Notes under the pieces: generated by a model
The model's database searches: none
Told to the model about the DNA's origin: nothing
The model's input: only the letters and a program-made list of their open reading frames with translations
Source: Mobilitalea sibirica
GTDB lineage: Bacteria > Bacillota > Clostridia > Lachnospirales > Lachnospiraceae
NCBI RefSeq assembly: GCF_015999265.1
Contig: NZ_JAEAGR010000002.1
Location: forward strand, 1-64,000
Length of the DNA stretch: 64,000 nt
Direction of reading: 5' to 3'
Program-made: the position numbers and the translations under genes
In this document: piece after piece, positions 17,871 through 25,443 of the stretch
How the letters are laid out: every line of letters begins with the position of its first letter
How positions within the stretch are numbered: the stretch's first letter is position 1

Positions 17871-17899
17871 TTGACAGAATATACCTACCGTATTATTAT
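17871..17899 (+). promoter_or_regulatory. sigma-A promoter, shared module copy 4
   Basis: TTGACA (17871-17876), a 17-bp spacer GAATATACCTACCGTAT and TATTAT (17894-17899). The spacer contains the dyad ATAC-CTACC-GTAT. TTTTAACAGATTTA follows, as in the 6282 copy. It drives the GNAT gene at 17940 with a short leader. Confidence 0.8.
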
Positions 17900-17939
17900 G
17901 GGTGTATGTTTTAACAGATTTAACAGGAGATAGTAAAAA

Positions 17940-18401
17940 ATGAATTTGAATATTATAAAAGCAGAAAAGAAACATCTTGATGATTGTAAAGTTGCCTTGC
18001 AGAATTCGGATTTAGGAAGAGTTTATTTTCCGCAAGAGAATAAGGCTATAAATGCTATAAATGAAGGAATATCAAAACAAGAAATCTTAGTTGCGTTAAA
18101 TCCAGAAGGTTTATGCTTAGGCTTTGTATGGTTAATTCGTAATGGTGTATTTCACAGTTTCCCGTACATACATATAATCGCAGTTAAGGAAGAGTACAGA
18201 AGTCTTGGCATAGGAAGAGAAATATTAGACTATATTGAGAAATTGGTTGCCGAAAGCTCAAAGATTTTTCTTGTTGTAGATGATTTTAATCCAAAGGCAA
18301 AGCTTTTGTATCAAAAAGTTGGTTATAAGGAAGTAGGTGTTATTCCGGATTTATACAAAAAAGGAATAAACGGATCTTTGATGATGAAAGTATTACTATG
18401 A
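17940..18401 (+). CDS. GNAT-family N-acetyltransferase
   Basis: This 153-residue acetyl-CoA-dependent transferase has the usual N-terminal strand (LNIIKAEKKHLDDCKVAL), the central beta-4 (YIHIIAVKEEYRS) and motif A (RSLGIGREILDYIEKL, Q/RxxGxG/A pyrophosphate loop). Motif B follows (VDDFNPKAKLLYQKVGYKEVG). The acceptor cannot be named. A GGAGATAGTAAAA ribosome binding site precedes the ATG. It is a single-gene unit behind module promoter copy 4. Confidence 0.9.
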   Translation: MNLNIIKAEKKHLDDCKVALQNSDLGRVYFPQENKAINAINEGISKQEILVALNPEGLCLGFVWLIRNGVFHSFPYIHIIAVKEEYRSLGIGREILDYIEKLVAESSKIFLVVDDFNPKAKLLYQKVGYKEVGVIPDLYKKGINGSLMMKVLL

Positions 18402-18483
18402 ATATCTACATTTCAGGAACTGGGGTTTTTATTCAAGAGCTAGAAGCAATATATATAGTAAAGAGAGGGTATTATGATATTCT

Positions 18484-18873
18484 ATGAAAAAATGTATTTT
18501 TTGTAATCCTGAAATGGATAAAAACCAAAACATAGTATTAAGCAATGAACATTGTATATTCTTGCAACAACCTCAGGAAGTTCTTATTGGTTCAGGTATC
18601 ATTGTTCCAAGAAAACATAGAGAAACAGTGTTTGATTTAACGATAGAAGAGTGGAATGCAACCTATGAACTACTACAAAGAGTAAAGCTATATCTGGATG
18701 AGAAGTACAATCCACAAGGTTATAATATTGGATGGAATGTTGGCAAGGTTGGAGGGCAAGAAGTATTTCATGCACATCTGCATGTAATACCTCGATTTGA
18801 CAAGGAACCTTTCGCAGGAAAAGGAATCAGACATTGGATAAAGCAACCGGAAAACAAACACAGGGATATTTAA
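18484..18873 (+). CDS. HIT-family hydrolase
   Basis: This 129-residue histidine-triad protein begins with a CxxC-like metal knuckle (KKCIFCNPEM). It has the catalytic HAHLHVIPR (HxHxHxx) and the upstream GSGIIVPRKHRETVFDL segment. HIT enzymes hydrolyse dinucleoside polyphosphates or AMP-linked compounds. The ATG at 18484 restores the family N-terminus. The GAGAGGG Shine-Dalgarno sits 14 bases upstream and better suits an out-of-frame ATG at 18474 that opens a 10-codon overlapping frame. Initiation may therefore be indirect or weak. Confidence 0.93.
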   Translation: MKKCIFCNPEMDKNQNIVLSNEHCIFLQQPQEVLIGSGIIVPRKHRETVFDLTIEEWNATYELLQRVKLYLDEKYNPQGYNIGWNVGKVGGQEVFHAHLHVIPRFDKEPFAGKGIRHWIKQPENKHRDI

Positions 18874-18876
18874 TTA

Positions 18877-18986
18877 AATCTAATAGATTATAATCTATTA
18901 GATTACCTTTCGTCTTATTTAAATGTAAATTAAAGATAGCTCCTCTTTATGAGGACAGTAGATTTACTGTCCAACATAAGAGGAGC
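18877..18986. repeat. perfect 28-bp palindrome and a bulged hairpin between convergent genes
   Basis: 18877-18904 is a perfect palindrome (AATCTAATAGATT, AT, AATCTATTAGATT). A second hairpin spans 18939-18986: GCTCCTCTT pairs with AAGAGGAGC, and inside it GGACAGTA pairs with TACTGTCC. They lie between the + strand HIT gene and the - strand Big_2 gene. They could be back-to-back terminators, but neither has a clear T run. Confidence 0.7.
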
Positions 18987-19086
18987 ATATCATTTAAAGT
19001 CTATATTTTACGTATGACATTAGAGAGCATTCAGTTTTTGTGTTCGACTATTATGGTCCGATACAGTTAAAACCAGGGGTTATTTG

Positions 19087-20049
19087 TTATTTCAAAACCC
19101 AAACTTTAGCTCTTACTTTTCTTCCGTCAACAAATCCGTAAATAGTTGCTGTTCCGGGAGATTTCCCTGTTACAGTACCATCGCTGGAAACTGTTGCAAC
19201 TTTTTCGTTGTTAGAGGACCAAACTACTTTACTGTCTGTACCATATACTTGTAATTTTTTCGTATCACCTTTAAAGAACGATACCCATTTTGGACTCATT
19301 GACAGTACTCTAACCTCACTGGTTAATTTAAAACCATTTATGGAAGCTGTTATTGTAGTAGTACCGTCATCTTTGGCATATACCCTGCCATTATGAGTTA
19401 CTACTGCGACTGACTCATCGCTGGATGACCAGGTAACCTTGCTTGTAGCACCCTTTACTTTTAAAGTTTTAATATGTCCGATACCCAATATGCCGTCATC
19501 TTCCAATACTACAGAATCCTGACTGATATCAAATACATTTACCTTACTGTCCAGGTCTTTACCATCAACGGTTGCTATGATCGTAGCAGCACCGGGTTCT
19601 TTCGCAGTAATTTCACCGGTATCGGAAACAGTAACTACAGATTCATCACTGGATTTCCATGTAATATCACTATCTGTACCAATGATTGAGAGGGGATGTG
19701 TTGTACCGGACTTCATAGTTAATTCAGTATCACTAAGTTTAATTACGGTTACATAGTTTCTAATTCTTGTTCCGGCTACATAGGCAGTTACCGTGGCTTT
19801 ACCCGGTGATTTTGCTATAACTCTGCCCTCTCTTGTAATATCAGCTACGTTACTGTTACTGGTATGCCAACGGGCTCTGCTGCTTGTTCCATGGATTCTT
19901 AAGGTCCTATAATGACCAACCTCTAAAGTAAAGGTTGTATCATTAATATAGATTGCGGCTTGCGCTTTATCGTTTGTAAGATGAGTGTTAGAGAAAGTTG
20001 CGATACTAATGATTAGTAGGATTGATAAGAATAATCGCATCTTTTTCAT
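19087..20049 (-). CDS. secreted protein with four bacterial Ig-like (Big_2) domains
   Basis: This 320-residue protein has an N-terminal signal peptide (MKKMRLFLSILLIISIATFS, cleavage near AQA). Four tandem Big_2 domains of ~70 residues follow. Each repeats a core such as WHTSNSNVADITREGRV, WKSSDESVVTVSDTGEI, WSSSDESVAVVTHNGRV or WSSNNEKVATVSSDGTV, followed by a G-x-A/T-T-I/V-T/Y-A ending. Such proteins decorate the cell surface or bind carbohydrate. There is no catalytic domain and no LPxTG or SLH anchor. The ATG at 20049 (RBS AGAGGAGGT) is preferred to an earlier start at 20136. It is the only minus-strand gene between 1 and 42 kb. The leader contains a terminator-like hairpin. Confidence 0.9.
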   Translation of the reverse strand: MKKMRLFLSILLIISIATFSNTHLTNDKAQAAIYINDTTFTLEVGHYRTLRIHGTSSRARWHTSNSNVADITREGRVIAKSPGKATVTAYVAGTRIRNYVTVIKLSDTELTMKSGTTHPLSIIGTDSDITWKSSDESVVTVSDTGEITAKEPGAATIIATVDGKDLDSKVNVFDISQDSVVLEDDGILGIGHIKTLKVKGATSKVTWSSSDESVAVVTHNGRVYAKDDGTTTITASINGFKLTSEVRVLSMSPKWVSFFKGDTKKLQVYGTDSKVVWSSNNEKVATVSSDGTVTGKSPGTATIYGFVDGRKVRAKVWVLK

Positions 20050-20093
20050 ATAGGAATTACCTCCTCTTGATGTTAGACTAGTGTTCGAGTTGC

Positions 20094-20122
20094 AAAAAAA
20101 TAGAAGGTTATTCATACCTTCT
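20094..20122 (-). terminator. leader attenuator or terminator before the Big_2 gene
   Basis: Read on the minus strand, AGAAGGT (from 20122) pairs with ACCTTCT (ending 20102), and a run of seven U (20100-20094) follows. This intrinsic terminator ends only ~45 bases before the Big_2 start codon, so it looks like an attenuator in its own leader. A second dyad, TTGACA/TGTCAA (20130-20152), lies just upstream and could form an alternative structure. No known riboswitch class was recognised. Confidence 0.55.
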
Positions 20123-20198
20123 TTAGTTTTTGACAAGTGATAGGGATGTCAAATCGTCTTACTAAAGTATGATATGACAACAAATTCGCTTGTCGTGG

Positions 20199-20234
20199 CA
20201 TGCAAATGCATATGTAAGTCATGCGAATGCATAT
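20199..20234. promoter_or_regulatory. paired ATGC-N4-GCAT operator-like direct repeat
   Basis: CATGCAAATGCATAT (20199-20213) and CATGCGAATGCATAT (20220-20234) match at 14 of 15 bases and are spaced by 21 bp, two helical turns. Each contains the dyad ATGC-N4-GCAT. They lie in the 380-base divergent gap between the Big_2 gene and the GNAT gene at 20431, as expected for a dimeric regulator binding in tandem. Confidence 0.5.
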
Positions 20235-20430
20235 ACAGGCTAGAGAAATATGTAAAGTGTATTTCTCAGTGGCATTTACATTATCAATTATAAAGGATGT
20301 TGTTCTATGCTTCATTATCAAATCATTGTTATAAATGCCTGTTTATTACTGTAAATCATAATAAATACATTTAGAAACTTAATGTAACATGACTTTTAAG
20401 TCATTCATTTACCTATATTATGGAGGGAAT

Positions 20431-21084
20431 ATGTTTAGAGACTATTATGCAAAGTATTTAGGTATTGATAAAGGAGTGTTGATAGATGATTCTATGGTAT
20501 ATATATCTGACATGAGAAATGTTCCTCTTAACAAGAGGTATATTTATAGAATGATCATAACGGATTTCGAAGGCAATCGTGTCCTTTCGATATCACCGAA
20601 GATATCAGATAGTATGATTTATGATATTTGCCATAGAATTAAAGATAAATCGATTGATGATATTCTTACGAAGCAATTATTATATAATACCGGGTTACGT
20701 ATTAGCAAAATGTATCGTATGATAACGGACAACCCAAAAACAATTATTGAGGGGACAGATAGTTTGGATAGAAAGATAACGTGTGAATATCTTAATGATT
20801 ATAAAAAATTTATCATTAAAGATAATGATAAAATTTTATGCTATTGCAAAGTATCAAACATTGATTTTAATTACGGTAATATTGTTGTATGGACAGATGA
20901 GCTTTATAGACGAAGGGGTTATGCCAGAGAGCTTTTGCTAAAGGTTATAACAATGTGTAAATCAGAAGGGATTGAACCGTTATATTTGGTAGACAGTCAA
21001 AATACAGCATCGATCGAACTTGCGAAATCAATAGGATTTAAAATAATACAAACAGAGATCGTTGCTTGTGAAGTTTTAAGATAA
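20431..21084 (+). CDS. GNAT-family N-acetyltransferase with N-terminal extension
   Basis: This 217-residue protein has a GNAT domain in the last ~100 residues (NYGNIVVWTDELYRRRGYAR, motif A RRRGYARELLLKV, then LYLVDSQNTASIELAKSIGFK). An N-terminal ~110-residue helical region has the sense of a substrate-recognition domain (KMYRMITDNPKTIIEGTDS). The acceptor is unknown. ATG 20431 follows ATGGAGGGAAT. An upstream start at 20389 has no ribosome binding site. The next gene follows after 18 bases, suggesting an operon with the isomerase-like gene. Confidence 0.85.
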   Translation: MFRDYYAKYLGIDKGVLIDDSMVYISDMRNVPLNKRYIYRMIITDFEGNRVLSISPKISDSMIYDICHRIKDKSIDDILTKQLLYNTGLRISKMYRMITDNPKTIIEGTDSLDRKITCEYLNDYKKFIIKDNDKILCYCKVSNIDFNYGNIVVWTDELYRRRGYARELLLKVITMCKSEGIEPLYLVDSQNTASIELAKSIGFKIIQTEIVACEVLR

Positions 21085-21102
21085 AGCGGAGGAGATTTAA
21101 AA

Positions 21103-21900
21103 ATGGAGATTTCAATATCAACAGGTCTATACTATAAAAAGGAATACAAGGAAATATTGGATATTATCGCAAAAACCACATGCAAAAATATAGAATTATT
21201 CTTAAATCAAGCTTTTATAGATGTGGATATAAATGAACTAAAAATTGAAGTTTCAAAAAGAAATTTAAACATCCTAAGTATACATATGCCCTTAGAATTT
21301 ATAGCGTTTTCAAGAAAAGAGAGCGAGAACTATTGGATTAACAAAAGCATTGAAATTGCAAAGGTATTTGGGGCAAAAGTAATAGTTTCTCATATGGTTA
21401 TGGGAGAGTATTTTGATTATACAGAGGAGGGATTAGAAGAATTACATAAACAAAATATGATACATTTTAAGAATAATGATGATGTTTACGTTACAACGGA
21501 GAACTTACCATATTTAGTGAATGGAAGTTTTTTGGGTCGAATAGATGAATTGTTTGAGTTTGTAAATGAAAACAACATTAATATAACATTTGACACAACA
21601 CATTGTGCTTTTAGTGGTTATTCGATCATAAAAACATTTAAGAAATTTAGGAATGTAATAAAAAATATCCATTTAAGCGATTTTGCTAATGGGATTGAAC
21701 ATAAAGTTTTAGGTGATGGTGATTTACCGTTACAAGAATTTATTTCAGCATTGAAAAATGAAAATTATGAGGGGTTTATTACATTAGAGTTCGATTTTGA
21801 TAATAAGAAAAGAAACAATATAACAGATAATGAGCAGGCAATAGATGCATTACAGAAAAGTATAAATTTTGTAATAGAGACTTTGAATAATACAAAATAA
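21103..21900 (+). CDS. sugar phosphate isomerase/epimerase family protein (AP2Ec TIM barrel)
   Basis: This 265-residue protein has the xylose-isomerase-like TIM-barrel pattern. Metal-site acids and histidines appear in LSIHMPLEFI, VIVSHMVMGEYF, VTTENLPYLV, ITFDTTHCAFSG, IHLSDFANG and FITLEFDFDN. The order Glu, Asp-x-x-His, His-x-x-Asp, Glu matches the divalent-metal site of this family. The substrate, a sugar or cyclitol, cannot be told. GGAGGAG precedes the ATG, 18 bases after the acetyltransferase stop. Confidence 0.87.
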   Translation: MEISISTGLYYKKEYKEILDIIAKTTCKNIELFLNQAFIDVDINELKIEVSKRNLNILSIHMPLEFIAFSRKESENYWINKSIEIAKVFGAKVIVSHMVMGEYFDYTEEGLEELHKQNMIHFKNNDDVYVTTENLPYLVNGSFLGRIDELFEFVNENNINITFDTTHCAFSGYSIIKTFKKFRNVIKNIHLSDFANGIEHKVLGDGDLPLQEFISALKNENYEGFITLEFDFDNKKRNNITDNEQAIDALQKSINFVIETLNNTK

Positions 21901-22104
21901 GGTACTAAAAGGATACAATATAGTAAAAACAATTGCTAATTTTTGAATAATTAGATAATATATTACTATAAACGAACAATAAGTTGAGTTGCGTATGTTA
22001 CGGATTTATTAATACATTATTTTGGTCTGCTTATTAATAAAAAATGGGTTGTTATAATGTATATTTAGTTTGCAACAAATGATAAGAAGCTAAGGAGTGT
22101 ACCT

Positions 22105-23373
22105 ATGAAAAATGAAATCCGGTATATGAGATTTTATATTAGCAATTGGTTATTGATAGCTACTTTGGTAGGATTTGGTGGTGGGGTGGCTGCAGTAGGG
22201 CTTCAAACATTAATTATATTTATAAATGAGATTAGCGGTAACATACCACTATGGCTTGCTCCTGCTATTGGGGGTATTTTAGTATCTGTTATTTATATAT
22301 GGGATAAACTGGCTTCTTATTATGGAACCAATCATTATATTAAAGCTGTTAATAAAACACCCGACTTATTAAGCTTTAAGACTTGCTTTAGTAAACTGCT
22401 TGCTACGGCTATTACCCTAGGGTTTCATGGAAGTGGGGGTGTCACCGGACCAATGTTAGTCATTGGTGGAAGTTTTGCCAGTGGTATCTCTAAAATACCG
22501 TTATTTAAGGGAAAATTATCAGAAGAGGATTATAGAAGATTAATTATCTGCGGAGCAGCAGGAGCGATTGGTGCTATCTTTCGATCCCCCATTGGTGGTG
22601 GGATTCTTGTTGTGGAGATTTTATATTTATCGTCTTTACACTATGCAGATTTATTTCCTGCTATGCTATCTTCTGTGATGGGGTATGTAAGCTTTAGTAT
22701 GTTATCCCATGGTCGCCCATTATTTATTATTCCTAATTTTCAGTCGTCGGGCTATCATATTGCCTTGTTTATACTATCTGCCATTCTGGCAAGTTTAACA
22801 TCTCTGTTTTTCATTTCAGTATTTCGTAAATCTCAATCGATTTTTGGCAAAATTCCATATAAAAAATTTCATCCGGTCTTAGGTGGAATATTAACCGGTA
22901 TGGTATTATTAGCAGCTCCAAAAGCCGCAGGAATTGGGTCAAATATGATTCAAGACATGATTGTTACGAAATATCCAATTCAAATTCTACTCATTCTGTT
23001 ATTCGGTAAAATACTAGCTACCAGTTTCACTGTTTCATCAGGGGGAAGCGCTGGCCTTGTCATTCCTTCTTTATTTATAGGAGCTATCAGTGGTAATATA
23101 TTTTTAACAATATTACCGGAACAAGAAGTTGGACTGGCAGCGGCATTGGTAACCGCAGGTATGGCAGCGAGTCTTGCTTGTGTCGTTAATGTACCTATTT
23201 CAGCAGCTGTTATACTAATGGAAGTGGTTGGCCATAATGTTGGTGTACCAGCTACCATAGGAAGTGTTATTGGCTTTATTATTGGGCATAGTAAAGTAAT
23301 TTATCAGGAGACCAGTCCTGATTATTCGGATTTTTTAAGAAATAAGAAATTTAGAGAGAGTAATATGAATTAG
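22105..23373 (+). CDS. ClC-family chloride channel/transporter lacking the gating glutamate
   Basis: This 422-residue, ten-plus-helix membrane protein has ClC selectivity-filter signatures: HGSGGVTGPMLVIGG (family GREGPxVQIGG), GAAGAIGAIFRSPIGGGILVVE and SGGSAGLVIPSLFIGA (family GxFxP region). The glutamate of GREGP that gates ClC transport reads Thr in GVTGP. The first GSGIP motif is not recognisable. This suggests a channel-like or altered anion transporter, but the substrate is not certain. It lies alone after a 204-base gap with a TATAAT (22053), a good RBS (AAGGAGTG) and a terminator after it. Confidence 0.9.
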   Translation: MKNEIRYMRFYISNWLLIATLVGFGGGVAAVGLQTLIIFINEISGNIPLWLAPAIGGILVSVIYIWDKLASYYGTNHYIKAVNKTPDLLSFKTCFSKLLATAITLGFHGSGGVTGPMLVIGGSFASGISKIPLFKGKLSEEDYRRLIICGAAGAIGAIFRSPIGGGILVVEILYLSSLHYADLFPAMLSSVMGYVSFSMLSHGRPLFIIPNFQSSGYHIALFILSAILASLTSLFFISVFRKSQSIFGKIPYKKFHPVLGGILTGMVLLAAPKAAGIGSNMIQDMIVTKYPIQILLILLFGKILATSFTVSSGGSAGLVIPSLFIGAISGNIFLTILPEQEVGLAAALVTAGMAASLACVVNVPISAAVILMEVVGHNVGVPATIGSVIGFIIGHSKVIYQETSPDYSDFLRNKKFRESNMN

Positions 23374-23424
23374 AGAAAAATTTCGTGATAATATTTCTGT
23401 TGATTTATTTAAATATCGAAAATG

Positions 23425-23467
23425 AAAGACAATCCCTATTGGTTTACCAAAGTCGATTGTCTTTTCT
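23425..23467 (+). terminator. Rho-independent terminator
   Basis: AAAGACAATC (23425-23434) pairs perfectly with GATTGTCTTT (23455-23464), with an inner TTGGT/ACCAA helix and TTTTC after. It ends the ClC gene. Confidence 0.85.
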
Positions 23468-23640
23468 TATAGGATAAGGAAGTACATGAAGCTGGTGATT
23501 AAATTATGAAGGAAAATTATGGTGGATATCACAAGAAGTTTAATGTATAATAATCCCAAGAAATGTTTTGATTACATAAATAAAATAAAGTACCAGCTTG
23601 TGTTTGAAACAATATAATAAACTTATCAAGGGGATATTCA

Positions 23641-24237
23641 ATGAAATTAGTTTGGAAAGGTAAATTTACAAATATCAGTCAATTATCTAAGGTAGAATTA
23701 CCGGAGAATGCAGTGAAGTTTAAAGAACCAGGTAATTTAGGAATGGTAAATATAGTTGCTATTCTCTATGCTATTCCGGTCTGTATCATACTATCGCTAA
23801 TCGTTAATGTTAAGGTAGGAGATGAGGGTTTTCATATTGGATACATAAGCCCTTTAGGTATTTGGTTATCTTTCCTAGCAATTGTACCACACGAGTTATT
23901 ACATGCTGTGATGTTTACAAAAGATTCAACAGTAGAGTTTTGGTATTCAATAAAAAGTTTAATCGCATTTGTGTTTAGCAGTAGTCCCATGAGTAAAAGA
24001 AGATTTATCATTATGAGTCTATTTCCTAATATAATACTTGGGTTAGTTCCTTTTATTGTCTGGCTTATGTTACCTGATATTACAACATTAGGTTCTAGGC
24101 TGTTATTATCCTTTAGTGTAATGAATTTGCTTGCGGGCGCTGGTGATTATATGAATGTAATAAATGCAGCTATTCAAATGCCTAAGGAAGCGATCACAAG
24201 GTTATCAGGTTTTCATTCTTACTGGTATCTACCTTAG
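23641..24237 (+). CDS. DUF3267 membrane metalloprotease-like protein
   Basis: This 198-residue membrane protein has four or five helices. A zinc-protease-type motif VPHELLHAVMF (HExxH) lies near residue 82-92 at the end of helix 2. A possible third ligand segment lies in the later helices (LLAGAGDYMNVINAA). This matches DUF3267, whose members are thought to be intramembrane metallopeptidases of unknown substrate. The ATG follows AAGGGGATATTCA. It is a single-gene unit in the accessory run. Confidence 0.85.
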   Translation: MKLVWKGKFTNISQLSKVELPENAVKFKEPGNLGMVNIVAILYAIPVCIILSLIVNVKVGDEGFHIGYISPLGIWLSFLAIVPHELLHAVMFTKDSTVEFWYSIKSLIAFVFSSSPMSKRRFIIMSLFPNIILGLVPFIVWLMLPDITTLGSRLLLSFSVMNLLAGAGDYMNVINAAIQMPKEAITRLSGFHSYWYLP

Positions 24238-24252
24238 AAAACGATAGGCTAA

Positions 24253-24504
24253 TACTGTATAAACGATATAGAAGTTGCTAATAACGGAGGCTTTAATCAA
24301 TGTTATTTTAATTCCAGTAAGCAATTTACTAAGATGGCAGTAACCGGATTTAAAGAAATTGGTGCAGAAGGTTTTGCAGAGATTATGGATAGAGCTAATT
24401 CAATATACTCAGATATCAAAGACGAACTTGAAATATATAATGACGGAATATTTAAAGGTGATAAGGCCAGAGGCAGTTATAAGTTTAAGTGGGTAATTGA
24501 ATAG
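24253..24504 (+). pseudogene. DMP19/DUF4375-like gene remnant
   Basis: An open stretch of about 83 codons without a start codon encodes NNGGFNQCYFNSSKQFTK, then AVTGFKEIGAEGFAEIMDRA. These match the DMP19-like signature (NGGFxQYFxNSS followed by an Ala-rich helix with IGAxxxAxI). A TAA lies immediately upstream and no ATG, GTG or TTG precedes the motif. The N-terminal third of the usual domain is therefore missing, and I read this as a 5'-truncated remnant. DMP19 proteins are DNA mimics in Neisseria. Confidence 0.6.
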
Positions 24505-24538
24505 TGATGAAAGATTTAAAGATATGAGGTGAGGTAAG

Positions 24539-24910
24539 TTGAATAAGGAAGAATTGATAAAACGATATTTTGCTACTTGGATTAAGAAAGATGGATCAAA
24601 TCTAGTTGAAATATTTGACTATAATATTAGATATAGTGAATGTTATGGCCCCGAGTACAGAGGAATAGAACAGATTAAAGCTTGGTTTGATGACTGGAAT
24701 CAACGTGGAACTGTTTTGAAGTGGGATATAAAGCAATTTATTCATGCTACAGATCAAACTGTTGTTGAGTGGTTCTTTGAATGTGAATATGATGGCGAGA
24801 TCGCAGGTTTTGACGGGGTATCTTTAATTAAATTTAATGCAGAGGGAAAGATTATTGAACTAAAAGAATTTATGTCGAAGTCAGAACACGTTTATCCTTA
24901 CGGAAATTAA
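24539..24910 (+). CDS. SnoaL/NTF2-like protein
   Basis: This 123-residue protein has the cone-shaped NTF2-like fold pattern. An N-terminal helix (EELIKRYFATWIKKDGSNLVEIF) is followed by YSECYGPEYRGIEQIKAWFDDW and then four strands (WDIKQFIHATDQTVVEWFFECEYDG, FDGVSLIKFNAEGKIIELKEF). Family members are small enzymes or binding proteins with few conserved catalytic residues. The TTG start is the only initiator after the strong GAGGTGAGG site. It is a single-gene unit. Confidence 0.85.
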   Translation: MNKEELIKRYFATWIKKDGSNLVEIFDYNIRYSECYGPEYRGIEQIKAWFDDWNQRGTVLKWDIKQFIHATDQTVVEWFFECEYDGEIAGFDGVSLIKFNAEGKIIELKEFMSKSEHVYPYGN

Positions 24911-24993
24911 TATAAGGATAACGAAATCCTTGGTTTAAAACTATAACTTTTATAGAAATTGTATAAAGCAATTTTTCTCCAGGAGGTGCGATT

Positions 24994-25413
24994 ATGGGAT
25001 TATTAGAATATTTATTAGAGAGAAAAAATCCGGGAAAAATGGGGGAGTTTCAGAAAAATAATCAACCGGTGAAGAAGGTCCATGGAGTAATTGTATTGAT
25101 TAAATTAATTGCTTCTATCTTATTCATTTATTTTCTTTTTAATATGTTTGTAAGAAGTAACTTAAACCTTCAAAATGTAATTGTATTTGTTCTGATTTTA
25201 TTTATCTATTGCCTGATAAGTTATAAGGTTATTCCTAGGCCAGACCCATCCAATGTGGGCTTAATTGGAGGATTAATTGATCATCCATTTCGATATACAG
25301 ATGATGTTAATAGATTACTTATTTTATTTTTATTCCTGTTGTATCCGGGAAGATTTGTTTCCACAACAATATTTCAAACCATTTTATTATTTAAACGAGC
25401 AGGAAAAAATTGA
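24994..25413 (+). CDS. hypothetical membrane protein
   Basis: This 139-residue protein was not recognised. It has a short basic cytoplasmic N-terminus, two adjacent helices (about residues 33-50 and 59-79), a polar loop (PRPDPSNVGLIGGLIDHPFRY) and a C-terminal helix (VNRLLILFLFLLYPGRFVS). A very strong CAGGAGGTGCG site precedes the ATG. The next gene starts 30 bases after its stop and may be co-transcribed. Confidence 0.7.
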   Translation: MGLLEYLLERKNPGKMGEFQKNNQPVKKVHGVIVLIKLIASILFIYFLFNMFVRSNLNLQNVIVFVLILFIYCLISYKVIPRPDPSNVGLIGGLIDHPFRYTDDVNRLLILFLFLLYPGRFVSTTIFQTILLFKRAGKN

Positions 25414-25443
25414 AGGTCAAATCACATGGAAAGGAATTATTTT

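Noticed and set aside
18474-18506. Out-of-frame ATG 10 bases before the HIT start
   Set aside because: It encodes only ten residues. It is noted because the Shine-Dalgarno spacing favours it, but there is no sign of a real peptide.
20112-20321. 69-codon minus-strand frame in the Big_2 leader
   Set aside because: It runs through the hairpins, repeat boxes and terminator, has no RBS, and is not protein-like. It is better explained as a leader.
22005-22104. Fluoride riboswitch before the ClC gene
   Set aside because: I looked for the crcB-type core because some ClCs export fluoride. The conserved stretches are not present.
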